NCBI GenBank assembly: GCA_030068075.1
Contig: CM057823.1
Location: forward strand, 18,324,485 to 18,388,484
Reading direction: 5' to 3'
Source of the DNA: Paguma larvata
Taxonomy: Eukaryota; Chordata; Mammalia; Carnivora; Viverridae
DNA: 64,000 bases
The notes under the pieces: generated by a model
What the model saw: only the letters and a program-made list of their open reading frames with translations
Databases searched by the model: none
Told to the model about the DNA's origin: nothing
Shown: in pieces, positions 46,241-57,543 of the stretch
How positions within the stretch are numbered: position 1 is the first letter of the stretch
Layout: every line of letters starts with the position of its first letter
Translations under genes and position numbers: made by a program

Positions 46241-47135
46241 AATGATAGCCAACAGACACATGAAAAGATGCTCAACTTCACTGACCATTATAGAAATACA
46301 AACCAAAACTATAATGAGAGATAACTCACACCCGACACAATGGCTGAACTCAGTAATACCAGAAACAACAAGGGCTGTCGAGGGTTTGGAGAAAGGGGAC
46401 ACTGTTGGTGAGAATGTAAACTGGTGCAGCCACTCTGGAAGAGGTTCCTCAGAAAGTTAAAAATAAAACTACCTTCAAAAAGTTAAACATGAAACTACCC
46501 TATGATCCAGTAACTGTACTTCTGGGTATTTGCTCAAAAAATACAAAAACACTAATTCAAAGGGATAAATGTTCTCCTATGTTTACAGCGTAATTATTTA
46601 CAATAGCCAAATTATCGAAGTAGCCCAAGTGTCCACTGATGGATGAATGAAGGAATAAAAAAGATGTGCTATGTGTATGCACGTGTGTGTGTATATGTAT
46701 GTATGTACATACACATATATGATGGGATATTATTCAGCCACAAAAAAAATAATAAAACCTTGTCATTTGTAACTACATGGATGGAACTAGAGTATAATGC
46801 TAAGTGGTATAACGCAGTCAGAGAAAGACAAATACCCTAGGATATCATTCAAATGCAGAATTTAAGAAACGAAACAAATGAGCAAAGGAAAAGAGATAAA
46901 GAAACCAAGAAACAGACTCTTAAGTATAGGGAACAAACTGATGGTTACTGGAAGTGAGGTGAGGGGGGGATTGGTACAAAAGATGATGGGTATTAAGAGT
47001 GCACTTATGATGAACGCTGAGTGATATAGAGAATCACTATACTGTACACCTAAAACTAACATAACACTGCATTTTAACAAAAGACTGAAATTAAAATAAA
47101 AAACAATAAAAAAATAAAAATATCCAAAAAAAAAA
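46241..47135 (+). mobile_element. LINE-1 3' end, 5'-truncated, with A tail
   Basis: It starts at 'gatagccaacagacacatga' and follows the L1 end in order: 'tgagaatgtaaactggtgcagc' at 46410, 'atgatccagtaactgtactt' at 46502, 'aagtgtccactgatggatga' at 46627, 'gatgggtattaagagtgcac' at 46984 and 'tgtacacctaaaactaacat' at 47043. It ends in an A-rich tail to about 47143. A TG/TATG microsatellite (46674-46715) has grown inside. Confidence 0.85.
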
Positions 47136-47143
47136 AAAAAAAA

Positions 47144-47460
47144 GAATAAACAGGACCACAAACAGACTCAAATACAGAGAACAGACTGATGGCTGCCAGA
47201 AGAGGTGGGGTTGGAAGGTGGGCTAAAGGAGTGAAGGGGATCAACAAGCCTAAATTTCTAGTTATAAAATAAGTAAGTCATGGGGATGGGATAGACGGCG
47301 TGGGGAGTACAGACAATAACATCATGTTAACTTTGTATGGTGACAGAATTATTAGCCTTTATGGCGATCACTTCATGACTTTATAAATGTCAGATTACTA
47401 TGTTGTACACCTAAAACTAATGTAATATTGTATGTAAATTATACTTGAATTTAGAACAAA
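47144..47460 (+). mobile_element. Second LINE-1 3' end in tandem
   Basis: Directly after the previous A tail, another L1 3' end begins ('aacagactgatggctgccag', 'gtcatggggatgggatagac', 'ttgtacacctaaaactaatg', 'gtaaattatacttgaattta'). It belongs to a different subfamily from the one just upstream. Confidence 0.75.
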
Positions 47461-49070
47461 ATTAGCAAAGATACCTTACACTAATTCCTTAACAAATAGC
47501 TAACTGAATCTAACAATATTAAAAGGACAACGAGAGGTTTACTTCAAGCATGCAAGGGCCATGAAAGATTAGGAAATAATGTAATTAACCAAATTTACAC
47601 AGTAAGAAATAATTGAATATCTTGATCAACAGAGAAAATCACTTAACACAATTCACCACCAATTCATGACATAACTTTTAAAAATATAAATAGAAAAGAT
47701 GTTTAATTTAATAAAACTATAAAGTTCTTCAGTGGGCAACATAATCAATGGTAAAACATTAAAAACTTTCTGCTGAGATCAGGAGACAAGAATCCCCATT
47801 ATCACCACTTCTATCTGACATTTTATTGGAGATCTTAGTGAGATATTGCAAGAAAATGAAATAATAGGCATTAGAAGAAATTCATCTGTAACTATTCACA
47901 GATGATGTGCCACAGTACTTGACAAATCCAAAAGAATATACAGACCCCATATTAGAATAAACGAATTTAGCAAGGTTATAGTGTATAAGTCAATACATAA
48001 AAAAAAACAATTGTATTTCTATATGCTGGCCACAAAGAGAAAAGGAAACTATAAAATGAAACTGTTAGTGATAAAATTTTTAAAAATCAAATATTTAGGA
48101 ATGAATTCAGCAGAGAATGTGCAAGATATTTTTACCTAACAGCAAAACACTATTGAGAAAAATTAAATAAATGAAGGATTAAACCATGTTTCTATATGGG
48201 AGATTGAATATTACTTCTCCAAAGAGTACTCAATAGATTCAATGCAATCCCAACCAAAATGCCAGCTTTATTTTTCCTAAATAGATAGATTGAATTCTAA
48301 AATTTGTACAGAAATCCAGAGGACCAAAAATAGCCCTTCAATCTTGAAGAAGCATTAATACCAGGAATACTTACAGTACCAAATAACAAGAATCAAACCT
48401 ATTATAAAGCATGATGGTTAAGACAACAGAATATTCAATCAAAGACAGATAACTCAGCTATGGAAAACAAACAGACCCAGACATGTATGCTGATCTAATT
48501 CATGACAAAGATAACATTTCAGTGCAGCGGGGGAAATCTGTCTTCTCAATAAATGGTGCTGAATAATCCAATGTCCATATGGAAAATTGATCTAGACCCT
48601 TACCTCACACCAAACATAAAAGTCAATTCTAGATAATTTGTACATCCAAACATAATAGGTAAAACAGCAAAGTATTCAGAGGAAAAAAATTGTGATTTTG
48701 GAGTAGGACGCATACCTCTGTTAAATTTCTTTTAAAGGACACATACTATAAAAGGAAAAAAAAAAGATACACTGGATTATATTTAAAAAATTATTTCTAA
48801 AAAGTCACCATTAAGAGATTAAAAAGACAATGAAGTAACTGCAGACATTTTCATCACGTATGTCTGATAAAGAATTAATATTCATAACATATAAAGAACT
48901 CTTCTAAATCAACAGGTAAAGCCAGATAAAACCAATAGAAAATGGAAAGTTCACGAGAGATTTTCAAATGTCCAGTAGACATATGAAAAGGAACTCAACT
49001 TCATTTGTTTTCTTATTGAAACAGTAAGATTCAACTGCTCGTCTTTAAGAATGGTTTAAAAAAATAACAT

Positions 49071-49300
49071 GGAGCACCTGGGTGGCTCAGGCGGTTAAGT
49101 GACTTCGGCTTAGGTCATGATCTTGCAGTTCCTGGCTTCAGGCCCCGCATTGGGCTCTGTGCTGATGGCTCAGAGCCTGCAGCCTGCTTCGGATTCTGTT
49201 TCCCTCTCTCTCTGCCCCTCCCCTGTTTGTGCTCTGTCTCTATCTCTCAAAAATAAATAAAAATGTTTTAAAAAATGAAAATAAAAATAAACATTAAAAA
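49071..49300 (+). mobile_element. Felid tRNA-derived SINE in old L1
   Basis: 'gagcacctgggtggctcagg', 'gcattgggctctgtgctgat', 'cagcctgcttcggattctgt' and a long compound A-rich tail with 'aataaataaaaatg' and 'aaataaacattaaaaa'. The 'gtgtccgac' portion after 'ggttaagt' is shortened. Confidence 0.94.
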
Positions 49301-49704
49301 TTTCTTTAAAAAATCATGTAATAAAAAGTGCTGAAAAATATTTGAAGCAACTACAACTCTCATTTATATGCTGTTGTTAGTGTAAATTAGTACAAAACTT
49401 TGCTAAGCTATTTGGAAGTATGTAGTAAAATTAAATAAATGCATTATATGTAGTTCTCTTTTAGTACCTATGTAATAACACAGTATAGATGTGTTCATAA
49501 AATGTTATCAACAGAAAATACTAGTGTGTGATATCTTTCAATTGGATACTAACCAAATTGCCCAAAATATAAACGGACATTGATGGGTAGATACATATTA
49601 GTAAATGCACACAATGAAATACTCTACAGAACCACACACGACATGGATTAACTTTACAATCATAATTTCCAGTGAAAAAAATTTTCAATAAAGAATATAT
49701 TCCC

Positions 49705-49925
49705 ACAAACCCTAAGTGACTCTTAAATACAGAGAACAAACTGAGGGTTGCTGGAGATGGGGTGGGTGGAGGGATGGGCTAAACAGGTGAAGGGCATTAA
49801 GGAGGGTACTTGTTGGGATGAGCACTGGGTGTTATATGTAAGTGATGAATCACTAAATTCTATTCCTGCAATCATTAGTACACTATATGTTAACTAACTT
49901 GTATTTAAATTAAAAAAGAAAGAAA
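49705..49925 (+). mobile_element. Young-type carnivore LINE-1 3' end insertion
   Basis: The short 5'-truncated L1 tail reads 'gtgactcttaaatacagaga', 'acaaactgagggttgctgga', 'gatgagcactgggtgttata' and 'tgttaactaacttgtattta'. The flanks agaatatattccc (49692-49704) and agaatatatttcc (49934-49946) are a target duplication in the older L1, whose sequence continues on both sides. Confidence 0.85.
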
Positions 49926-50206
49926 AACAATGGAGAATATATTTCCTATGAATCCATTCATCCAAAGCACAAAAACAGACACAACTAAATTTGAGGTGGA
50001 TTTCACAGAAGCATCTGCTCTTGGGGGCAGGCTGGTGACTGGAAGAGAGAACAAGGCAAGCTCGTGCGTGCCAGCGATATTGTTTCTTGACTGGGGAATG
50101 ATTATATGGGAATTTTCAGTTTGTGAAATTTTATGAAGTGGCACAGTTAGGATATGTGGACTTTGGTACATGTAAATTATACTTTAATAAAGTTAAAAAA
50201 AACATA

Positions 50207-53021
50207 AAGCTCTCTCTACCTGTTTAAGAAGAGTTTATTTTTGAAGGGCAAGAGCACAATTGGAAAGACAAGTTAGGAGACTGTAGCTCTGGCAAGAGAT
50301 GATGGTAACCCAGCTGGAAAAAATTATAGAATATTTCCTAATGGTCACAGCAGGGAGCATGAAATTGAGTTAGCTAAAGAAATATAGTGAGCAGTTTTGA
50401 GAGCTAGCAATTCTGCGTTTATGATGGTATCCATGCATCTCGTATAATTTTCTCTAGCAATATTTAGCTACCCAGGTACTAGCAAAAAAAAAATGTGTAC
50501 AGTTGATCTTGCACAATGCATACTGGGGGTAAAAAGACCAGTGTGAATAAAAGACTAAGCATCAGGGGACTTTACAGTATTGGCAAGAAAGGACTCATAT
50601 TTGTCAATAAAGATTTGATTCTGAGGTAATGATAGATGTTACAGTTCCATCAGAAACTCTGTTAGCCCTTCACCTTCTCCAACTTGGAGACTTGCGGCCA
50701 GATTACATGAGTGATCAGTAGTTTAAAAAAAAAAAAAAAAAGTTATTCCAAATGGTCCCAAACCTTGGCATTACTCTAGATTCTGCTTTTTCTCTAACAT
50801 CCCATTTTTAAATCCATTATCTTCGATTGATACTTTGAAATTCCTGTTAGTAGTTGTTCTTAAAGGAAAAATATGATTGCAAAATAACTGTGTCTTAAAA
50901 CCTAGGATTTTAACACTAGACACTGTTACCTCTTTTCTAAAAGCTGAGTTTATGACTTGCGTTTTCTGGGCTCAATATGTGGTGCGGTTATGTTTCAGAT
51001 CATAAAGGAAACAGAGGATAGCCCTCAAGCAATGCAGTGAAAGAGGTTTATGCTACATTTCTACTTTGGGCTTTTAAAACTAATGAAATAGAAATAATTC
51101 TATGGAAACATTTCATTCAGAAACCACATGATAGAGACAGAATCTTTCTCATATGCAAAATAATCTAGATGGCATGAATTTCTATATCCCTGTCCTTGTT
51201 CAAAAGCTATCCTGACTTTCAGTTATGTTGAAAACGTCCACTAAATCAAATAATTTTCATGGTGCACTTACTCCGCTCAAAGCACTTGGGCAGATATTTA
51301 GAAAAATACAATAATCAATTGTATATGGTCTCAATTTTCAAGAAGTCTCTGTATGTAAATTATTTATGACACAGAGATGCAATAAAGGCTTAGAGGTTTT
51401 CAAACTTATGTTCTACTATGATTCCAGGATAAAGACTATGAAGTTAATTGTAAACTGTGCTGTATGCATTTATTAGGATGGGTAGGAAGAGATGAAAGAA
51501 AGGTCCAGCACAGGATAAAACGGCCATAGCTGCCAATTTCCATCCCCACACATGACCCTGCACATATCAAAGAAGCAAGAGAATATTTGATTTATCCCAG
51601 ACCCTAATATTTAAACTACAAGAAACTGCTAATCAGCTAAATAGTGAGTGGGTCCTAATATAAGTTCAGAAATTAATAGTCTGTGTACAAAAAGATGGGT
51701 GCTAAATAGAACCCCTTGGCAGCTCCTCCGATTGTGCCCTTGTTGGGTCATTTACTGTGTCAGAAATATCTGGAGGCAGAAGAGTACTGGGAACTGTTTG
51801 GTGCTGACTGGAGTCACTGCGGTAGCATCAAGGACATGCTTGCTAATGAGTAGATTACAAGAGTTTTATATTGTGTTAATGGGTTGAACACCATGGATTC
51901 TTCCTCATCTACTGCATCTAAATAAATAAACCCAGGGTAGTTCTTTGAGAAGAGCCCTGCCTAGAATGGAGGTATGAAGAGATTCCTTGGAAGACAGGAT
52001 TGGCTGGTGGGAGGGAAAGTGTGATGGAGAAGTGATTGAACTCTTTCGAATATCTGCATCTTTCTGTCCGACAACAAATGCCATCCCGATCTCTAACTAG
52101 GCAGACAGGGCAGACCCCAGGAGCTGGGTTTTCACCTCACGTCATTTCCTCGTGCCCCCTTCCAACAACACATCACGAATTTCATCCAAGCCAACATTAG
52201 TTGATATTTAGGGGCTAAATATCTACATACCTGAGGAACAGAAGCAATGTAAAAGAAAGAACCCCCAAACCAAATGATTTAAATTACCTTTTAAAAATTT
52301 ACTTCTTTAAATAATTAGTTTAATTTTTTATTTAACTTAAATTTATCATTTAACTTAAATAAATAATTTAAGTTACTTATTTATGGACATCTGGACACAG
52401 GGATGACACCCAGGACCCTTTCCCAGCACCATGGCTGAAGTTTGCCCTGATTCTTTGGAGTCCATATAAATGTTGGCTGACATTTGTATGAAACGCAAAC
52501 ATATGCAAAAATAAGGGATAGTAGCTATTCTAGCAGTCTTAAGGCAGCCTGGGGATGTGGAAAGGTGAAAGAACATAAAAGAAAATTATATACATATAGA
52601 AATGATATTCCATCAAGAAAAAAAAACTGATTATAAACCTTTGTACCATGAAAATACACCCTTAAAATATAAAAAGCAACACCTGAGAGAATTCCAGATG
52701 GAAAGAAACCAATCAAAATGTATTTTGAGATTTTTAACTTATTTTTTGCAGAAACTGGTAACTATTTTTAGTTGTTTACCTTTCCAGTGTTTCTGTTCAA
52801 ATACAAATATAACACAACACACACAAATTCTTACTTCCTTCACAGTCTTACACGAAAGTCACATACTATCCAGTTTCTTCCCCAAGAATTTTCACTCAGC
52901 AATACCCACCTGTCAGTACAGGACTATCAGTATATAGATCTTTTTCACAAATTTTTTCAAGAGTTTCATCTACTAGGGGGCAGGGGAACATGACAGCAGG
53001 AAGAAAAACAATTAGATTTTT
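50207..53021. other. Unassigned sequence
   Basis: No recognisable gene or transposon over about 2.8 kb, apart from an A run (50725-50741) and an AT-rich palindromic patch (52290-52380). Confidence 0.5.
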
Positions 53022-53040
53022 TGTACGTATATTTAAAAAC

Positions 53041-53236
53041 ATTTTTTAATGTTTATTTATTTTTGAGAGAAAGAGATGGAGTTTGAGTAAGGGAGGGGCA
53101 GAGAGAGGGAGACACAGAATCTGAAGCAGGCTCCAGGCACTGAGCTGTCAGCACGGAGCCCGATGTGGGGCTCAAACTGTGAGATCATGACCTGAGCCAA
53201 AGTTGGGCACTCAACCGACAGCCACCCAGGTGCCCC
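53041..53236 (-). mobile_element. Felid tRNA-derived SINE, antisense
   Basis: 'taatgtttatttatttttga', 'gaagcaggctccaggcactg', 'gtgagatcatgacctgagcc', ending 'gccacccaggtgcccc'. Target duplication tgtacgtatatttaaa (53022-53037) versus tgtatgtatatttaaa (53237-53252), one mismatch. A block around the B box ('gaacccacgaac') is deleted. Confidence 0.95.
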
Positions 53237-53510
53237 TGTATGTATATTTAAAAAAATTTTGATTTTGTAGATACCTATCCAAAAGTAATTTTTTTTTTTT
53301 CAAATTAAAAAAAGTCTGAGGCTTTCCAAGTCAGCCACCTGAGATGTGACGGGGGTGGATTCTGGATTTGATGTTCTCTCCTGCAAGAGGGTTCGCTCAG
53401 GAAGGCTCTGAGACCCAGGGTCTGGACGAACTATTTGGAGGTATCAGTGCAGCCAGGGGAGGTTGGTTCAAGACTATAGGGGTGAAACAAGGTCTGAGAC
53501 TTATATCAGC

Positions 53511-53618
53511 TTTGACGGTAAGGACAGAGGGAAAGCCAGTAGGTAGGTCAGCTGCAGGGCAGGACCCAAAAGTTACCTGTCAGGGATTTGGTGAGAGTTT
53601 AGGGCCCACTTAATGTTA
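53511..53618 (+). repeat. Copy A of a 108-bp direct repeat
   Basis: This segment (starting tttgacggtaaggacagagg, ending gcccacttaatgtta) recurs at 56080-56187 with the same length, no gaps and nine mismatches by my count (about 92% identity). Similarity stops abruptly at both ends. It matches none of the SINE, LINE or LTR families recognised here. Confidence 0.85.
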
Positions 53619-53884
53619 GGGCTTCAAAGATCAGAGCAGAGGGAAATGAGACGTGTGTATCAAAATTCTGAGAAATTGTTGCATCAAGCAATTTCTACTA
53701 GATCTTTATAGGAATTAGAAGCAGGTGAGGATGTTCCAAACCTGGCTTTGCCAGAGCTTTAATTCTGTTCCATTAAGGACCAAACCAACCCAGGTTGTCT
53801 GGTGGGCTCAAGATAAATCAAAAAGATCATGAAAAGATGGGTGTATATATAAATCATGCAACCAGGTCTTAGGGAAAATGAAAC

Positions 53885-54078
53885 ATTTTTTAACATTTAT
53901 TTATTTTTGGGAGAGGAGAAGGGGAGGGGCAGAGAGAGAGGGAGACACAGAATCCAAAGCAGGCTCCAGGCTCCAAGCTGTCAGCGCAGAGCCCAACGCA
54001 GGGGCTGAACTCACAAACTGTGAGATCATGACCTGAACCAAAGTCAGATGTCAACCGACTGAGTCACCCTGGCACCCT
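53885..54078 (-). mobile_element. Felid tRNA-derived SINE, antisense
   Basis: 'taacatttatttatttttgg', 'aagcaggctccaggctccaa', 'gctgtcagcgcagagcccaa', 'ctgtgagatcatgacctgaa', ending 'gagtcaccctggcaccct'. The right flank is T-rich; the target duplication is unclear. Confidence 0.94.
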
Positions 54079-54117
54079 CCATTTTTTTTTTTTTCGTTCT
54101 AATAGTAATGGGTAAGT

Positions 54118-54310
54118 TAAAAAGTGCTTTCGCATTCATTATATCACGCGAAGCTCAGGGTAACTTCCAGAACTCCCATTTCTCTTACCATTTCTTAGAT
54201 AAAAAAAACTGATACTCAATTAAATGAAATGGCATGATCGAGTTCACGTAACTAGTTAGAGATCTTGCAAAGAACAAACACAATTCTCATTCCTGCTCGC
54301 TGCCTCCGTC
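54118..54310 (-). mobile_element. MIR SINE, antisense
   Basis: 'aaagtgctttcgcattcatt', 'gctcagggtaacttccagaa', 'cttagataaaaaaaactgat' and 'cgagttcacgtaactagtta' follow the reversed MIR (aaagcgctttacatacatta ... acagatgaggaaactgag ... ggtcacacagctagta). Confidence 0.7.
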
Positions 54311-55689
54311 ATTAACTTATCCATTTATCACGAATGTTGAGTATGGACTAAGCAGGCACTCACCAACAAGGAGCAGTTTCTCCCCTTGAGCGGCTCCCCA
54401 CGTTATTTCTGCTAATGCTGTATCCAAATGGAACTTTCTTCTCTGTCTTTCACTGGGCCACTGTCAAGAAGAAATACACAGTCAGAGCATTAAATTCAAC
54501 TTCAAAGGGTTTCAAGACCTCAATGGGAAGTCAGCAAGCCCGTTTACTCAGGGTCTAATCACCTAGTTTTGTGGTTTGATAAGATTCGCTTACCTACACT
54601 ACTCACGTGCTCTCTAGGACTGTTTCACTGGGTATTAGCAGCAGCGGCACGGAGAGGAGCGGGAAATAAAAATGATAGAATTCCAGCCCATCCATTTTTT
54701 TTTTTTAATTTGTTAGCTGGGCATGAATGACAATGGTGAAGAGGCAGTCGGAACTATTGACAATACGAGGTGCTTAGATTATTTGATGATATACATTATT
54801 CGGCCAAAGCCTCTACTCCCTCCCCTCATTGGCACAAACACTGAAGGTGGAGCTTTTTCACATGCACGTGACAATTTGCCTCAGATCTTGTGTTTTCCTA
54901 TTATGTTAAAATCATAAAGGCTTTCTCAAATATATGAATTTTTTCCATGTTACAATTATTATTCGCTTGTTTGCTTTAAGTTAATGGGGCAGTGAGCAGT
55001 AGAGACAAGTATTTCGAATGGACTTAATGTACAGATGTGCATATATTAAGGGAAAGTAACTTTGCCTTTTTCTTTTTCTTCTTGTTTTCATGCCATATTA
55101 TTTCTATCATCATCACTCTAATCTTCCAGAAAATTCTAAAAAATACCAAGCTTAGAGAAATGTCACCAGTACTTTTGTGATGGTCATAGATACACGTTGT
55201 TCGGATGTTTTTCAAAAGTGTTTATTTCAGGATCAGGTAAATTGATGTTTTATCTTCACCTCTAGGTGAGAATAGCTGTCTGATTTTCATTTTTGATTCC
55301 AGTAAAAGTAGGTCAGTGTTGACAAAGGCTTAACTAGTGTGTCCCTTTGACTACAGGACAATTTGGAATGAAATCTCATAGAATCCGTCTCATATTTATT
55401 GGCTAAGTGTCACCTGCCCTGATCTTTTTTTTATAGGTACCTACCACCTTCTGGTTACTATACGTCATAAATTAGCGTATTTCAAATTTTTATTTTTTAG
55501 TAGTGATGTGTAGTTCACTCTGGGAGTTGGAGACTTATTTTCTACCTATGTGATTCTCCATCCTGTCTTCTTCCCCCGCCTCTCTTCCTTTCTTTTCTCC
55601 TCCTTCACATCCTCACCCCTCTATCTCCTATCTTCCCCAAACTTCCATTAACCTTCCTTTTGGATTAGTTTTTCCTCTAATTAGTTGAT
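54311..55689. other. Unassigned sequence
   Basis: No recognisable gene or repeat. A pyrimidine-rich patch lies at 55555-55640. Confidence 0.5.
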
Positions 55690-56040
55690 AAGGTTCTATT
55701 ATTTGTCAGTCACTGTGCTTGGTCCTGATGATACAAGCAGAGCTTCTGTCCTTAAGGAGATAAAACTAAGGTGGTGGTGCTATGACGAGGTAACAAGAGA
55801 GTATGCACAAGGCACTGCAGGAAATCCCAGAGAAAGAAAGGGGCATTTCCTTGGAGCAGGGTGGAGGGCAAAGGGTAGAATGGGAAGGTTAGAGAAGTTT
55901 CCAATTCTTAACCTTTTAGCAGTCTACTGGAGAAAGGAAGAAGACGTTTTAAGCAGAGGGAAACATAAACAGGAGTACAGAGCTACGGAAATTCTCAGCG
56001 CACTGGTAGAACCGTGAGTAGCTGGGGCAACCTCATACCA
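55690..56040 (-). mobile_element. LINE-2 fragment, antisense
   Basis: On the plus strand: 'attatttgtcagtcactgtg', 'cttggtcctgatgatacaag', 'tgtccttaaggagataaaac', 'aaagaaaggggcatttccttgg'-type text and 'taaacaggagtacagagcta'. This reads as the reversed L2 3' region (tgccaggcactgtgctaggc ... gccctcaaggagctcac). A 110-codon open frame over it is incidental. Confidence 0.55.
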
Positions 56041-56079
56041 GACAGGAAGTGGCATCGTTTGGGCAGGGGAAGCATTAGG

Positions 56080-56187
56080 TTTGACGGCAAGGACAGAGGG
56101 AAAGCCAATAGGTACGCCAGCTGCAGGGCAGGACCCAAAAGTAACCAGTCAGGGATTTGGTGAGAACTTAGGGCCCGCTTAATGTTA
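56080..56187 (+). repeat. Copy B of the 108-bp direct repeat
   Basis: Partner of 53511-53618, same orientation, 2,569 bases downstream. Flanks (agcattagg on the left, aagtagaaac on the right) differ entirely from those of copy A. It abuts the decayed L2 at 55690-56040. Confidence 0.85.
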
Positions 56188-56305
56188 AAGTAGAAACAGA
56201 CTTTCAAGAGCCACTCATTCCATGGTAGGCACTGTGGATTTTTTAGGCAACGTACTCCCTTAGGATTTTTGAGATAGTAAACGGAGTGACTTATTCTCCT
56301 TTAAA

Positions 56306-56512
56306 CTGTTTTTTTTAAAGGTTTATTTAATTTTGAGACAGAGACAGAGAATGAGTGGGGGATGGGCAGAGAGAGGGAGATACAGAATCCGAAGCAGGCT
56401 CCAGGCTCTGAGCTGACAGCCCAGAGCCGGACGCGGGCCGAACCCACCGACTTCGAGATCATGACCTGAGCTGAAGTCAGACGCTCAACCAACTGAGCCA
56501 CCCAGGCGTCCC
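56306..56512 (-). mobile_element. Felid tRNA-derived SINE, antisense
   Basis: 'aaggtttatttaattttgag', 'cgaagcaggctccaggctct', 'gacttcgagatcatgacctg', 'gagccacccaggcgtccc'. Target duplication ttattctcctttaaa (56291-56305) versus ttactctcctttaaa (56513-56527). Confidence 0.95.
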
Positions 56513-56639
56513 TTACTCTCCTTTAAAAAAAATCTTTTCTCATCCAAGTGGATTAAAGACTCTTGAAGGCAATGTATAAGTAAACCATAACTCTCTTGTC
56601 TATGATCCTTTGCCAGGTAACTTCTAAGCCAATAGCCTG

Positions 56640-57142
56640 AAATCGTGAGCCTGGGGGCATCCCCCACCAGGGGCGTGCTGACCAGTTAATCGGGACCTTC
56701 ACCAGTCAGCGCGGTGGTGGCAGCACTGTTCAAAGGATGCGTGGCCTGTACAGTCACCCCCTTTGCCAAGCAGTTTCTCAAAGCTCAAGTGCATGCATTC
56801 TGAGTACGCGCAATTTGTGTTCTCAAACTCGAACACGGGGGGGGGCAAAAGGAGTGCACAGTACTATCGGAATAAAGGTGCTCCATCAGGGCATTCTCCA
56901 TTCACCCACAATGCCTAATGACAGCACAGTGCTTTTGGAGAAAGAGTTCAGCTATTTTGTTGTGATTGGGGTCCAGTTTCAAGTGGACGTGGTGGCAGCT
57001 CAAAATATTTGCCATTGAATTTTAATCGATGCCATGAGAAAATTGCAGAACATTTTATATAAAATTGTGGTCATCTTCCTTGACAGCTTTTGCAGAAAAA
57101 GTGGAAAACTGCAGAAAATTGTAAAAAAAAAAAAAAAAAAAA
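56640..57142 (+). pseudogene. Possible retrocopy ending in a 20-A tail (source unknown)
   Basis: A moderately GC-rich stretch unlike its AT-rich surroundings runs into a pure A20 tract at 57123-57142, the signature of L1-mediated retroposition. A 93-codon open frame (56737-57018) contains KEFSYFVVIGVQFQVDVV, which I cannot assign. No AATAAA precedes the tail, and the 5' end and target duplication are not defined. It could equally be a homopolymer next to unique sequence. Confidence 0.25.
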
Positions 57143-57424
57143 GGAAAGAAAAGAAAAAGAAAAAAGAAGCTAAAATGGTTTACGTTCGCTAATAACCTTA
57201 ACCTTAAACCTTGCTATTTTATCATTTATTTCTATAATCTTTGGTTTTAGCTAGTAGCTTAAATTTCACTTTCCACTTTCCTCCTTGGACTAAGACTGCG
57301 TGGCGCCCGCATCTGGCACCCCAGCAGTGAGTACTTACTCATTCCTGATTATCTGGCATCTGGGCAGTTAGATATTCTGTTCTATAGCTCTAAATAGTGA
57401 TGAATGCTTATAAAAGACTGCCTT

Positions 57425-57541
57425 TGGGCGGCCTGGTGGCTCAGTTGGTGAGGCATGAGACTCTTGACTCAGAGTTCTAAGTTCGAGCCTCACGCTGGGA
57501 GTAGATTACTTAAAATCTTTAAAAAAAATAAAAAATAAAGA
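57425..57541 (+). mobile_element. Short older carnivore tRNA-SINE
   Basis: 'gcggcctggtggctcagttgg', 'catgagactcttgactcaga', 'aagttcgagcctcacgctgg', then directly to 'aaaatctttaaaaaaaataa'. It lacks the longer felid body, the same layout as the copy at 35161 in reverse. Confidence 0.85.
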
Positions 57542-57543
57542 TT

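Larger units (their letters stand above)
45455..50206 (+). mobile_element. Ancient LINE-1 framework interrupted by younger elements
   Basis: Pieces of one old L1 appear in order. 45455-45605 is ORF2 before the catalytic site ('aaaactccagggccaatagc', 'tggtgaattcttccagacat'). 47474-49050 resumes at 'ttaacaaatagctaactgaa' and runs through the reverse-transcriptase region ('attcacagatgatgtgccac', matching the coding of the catalytic loop) to the C-terminal part. 49315-49691 is the end of ORF2. 49934-50206 is the 3' end ('gtaaattatactttaataaag'). The gaps hold younger L1 copies and SINEs listed separately. All frames are broken. That these belong to a single element is inferred from order and orientation. 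Confidence 0.7.

Noticed and set aside
55685..56017. 110-codon plus-strand open frame
   Set aside because: It covers a decayed antisense L2 and shows no domain signature.
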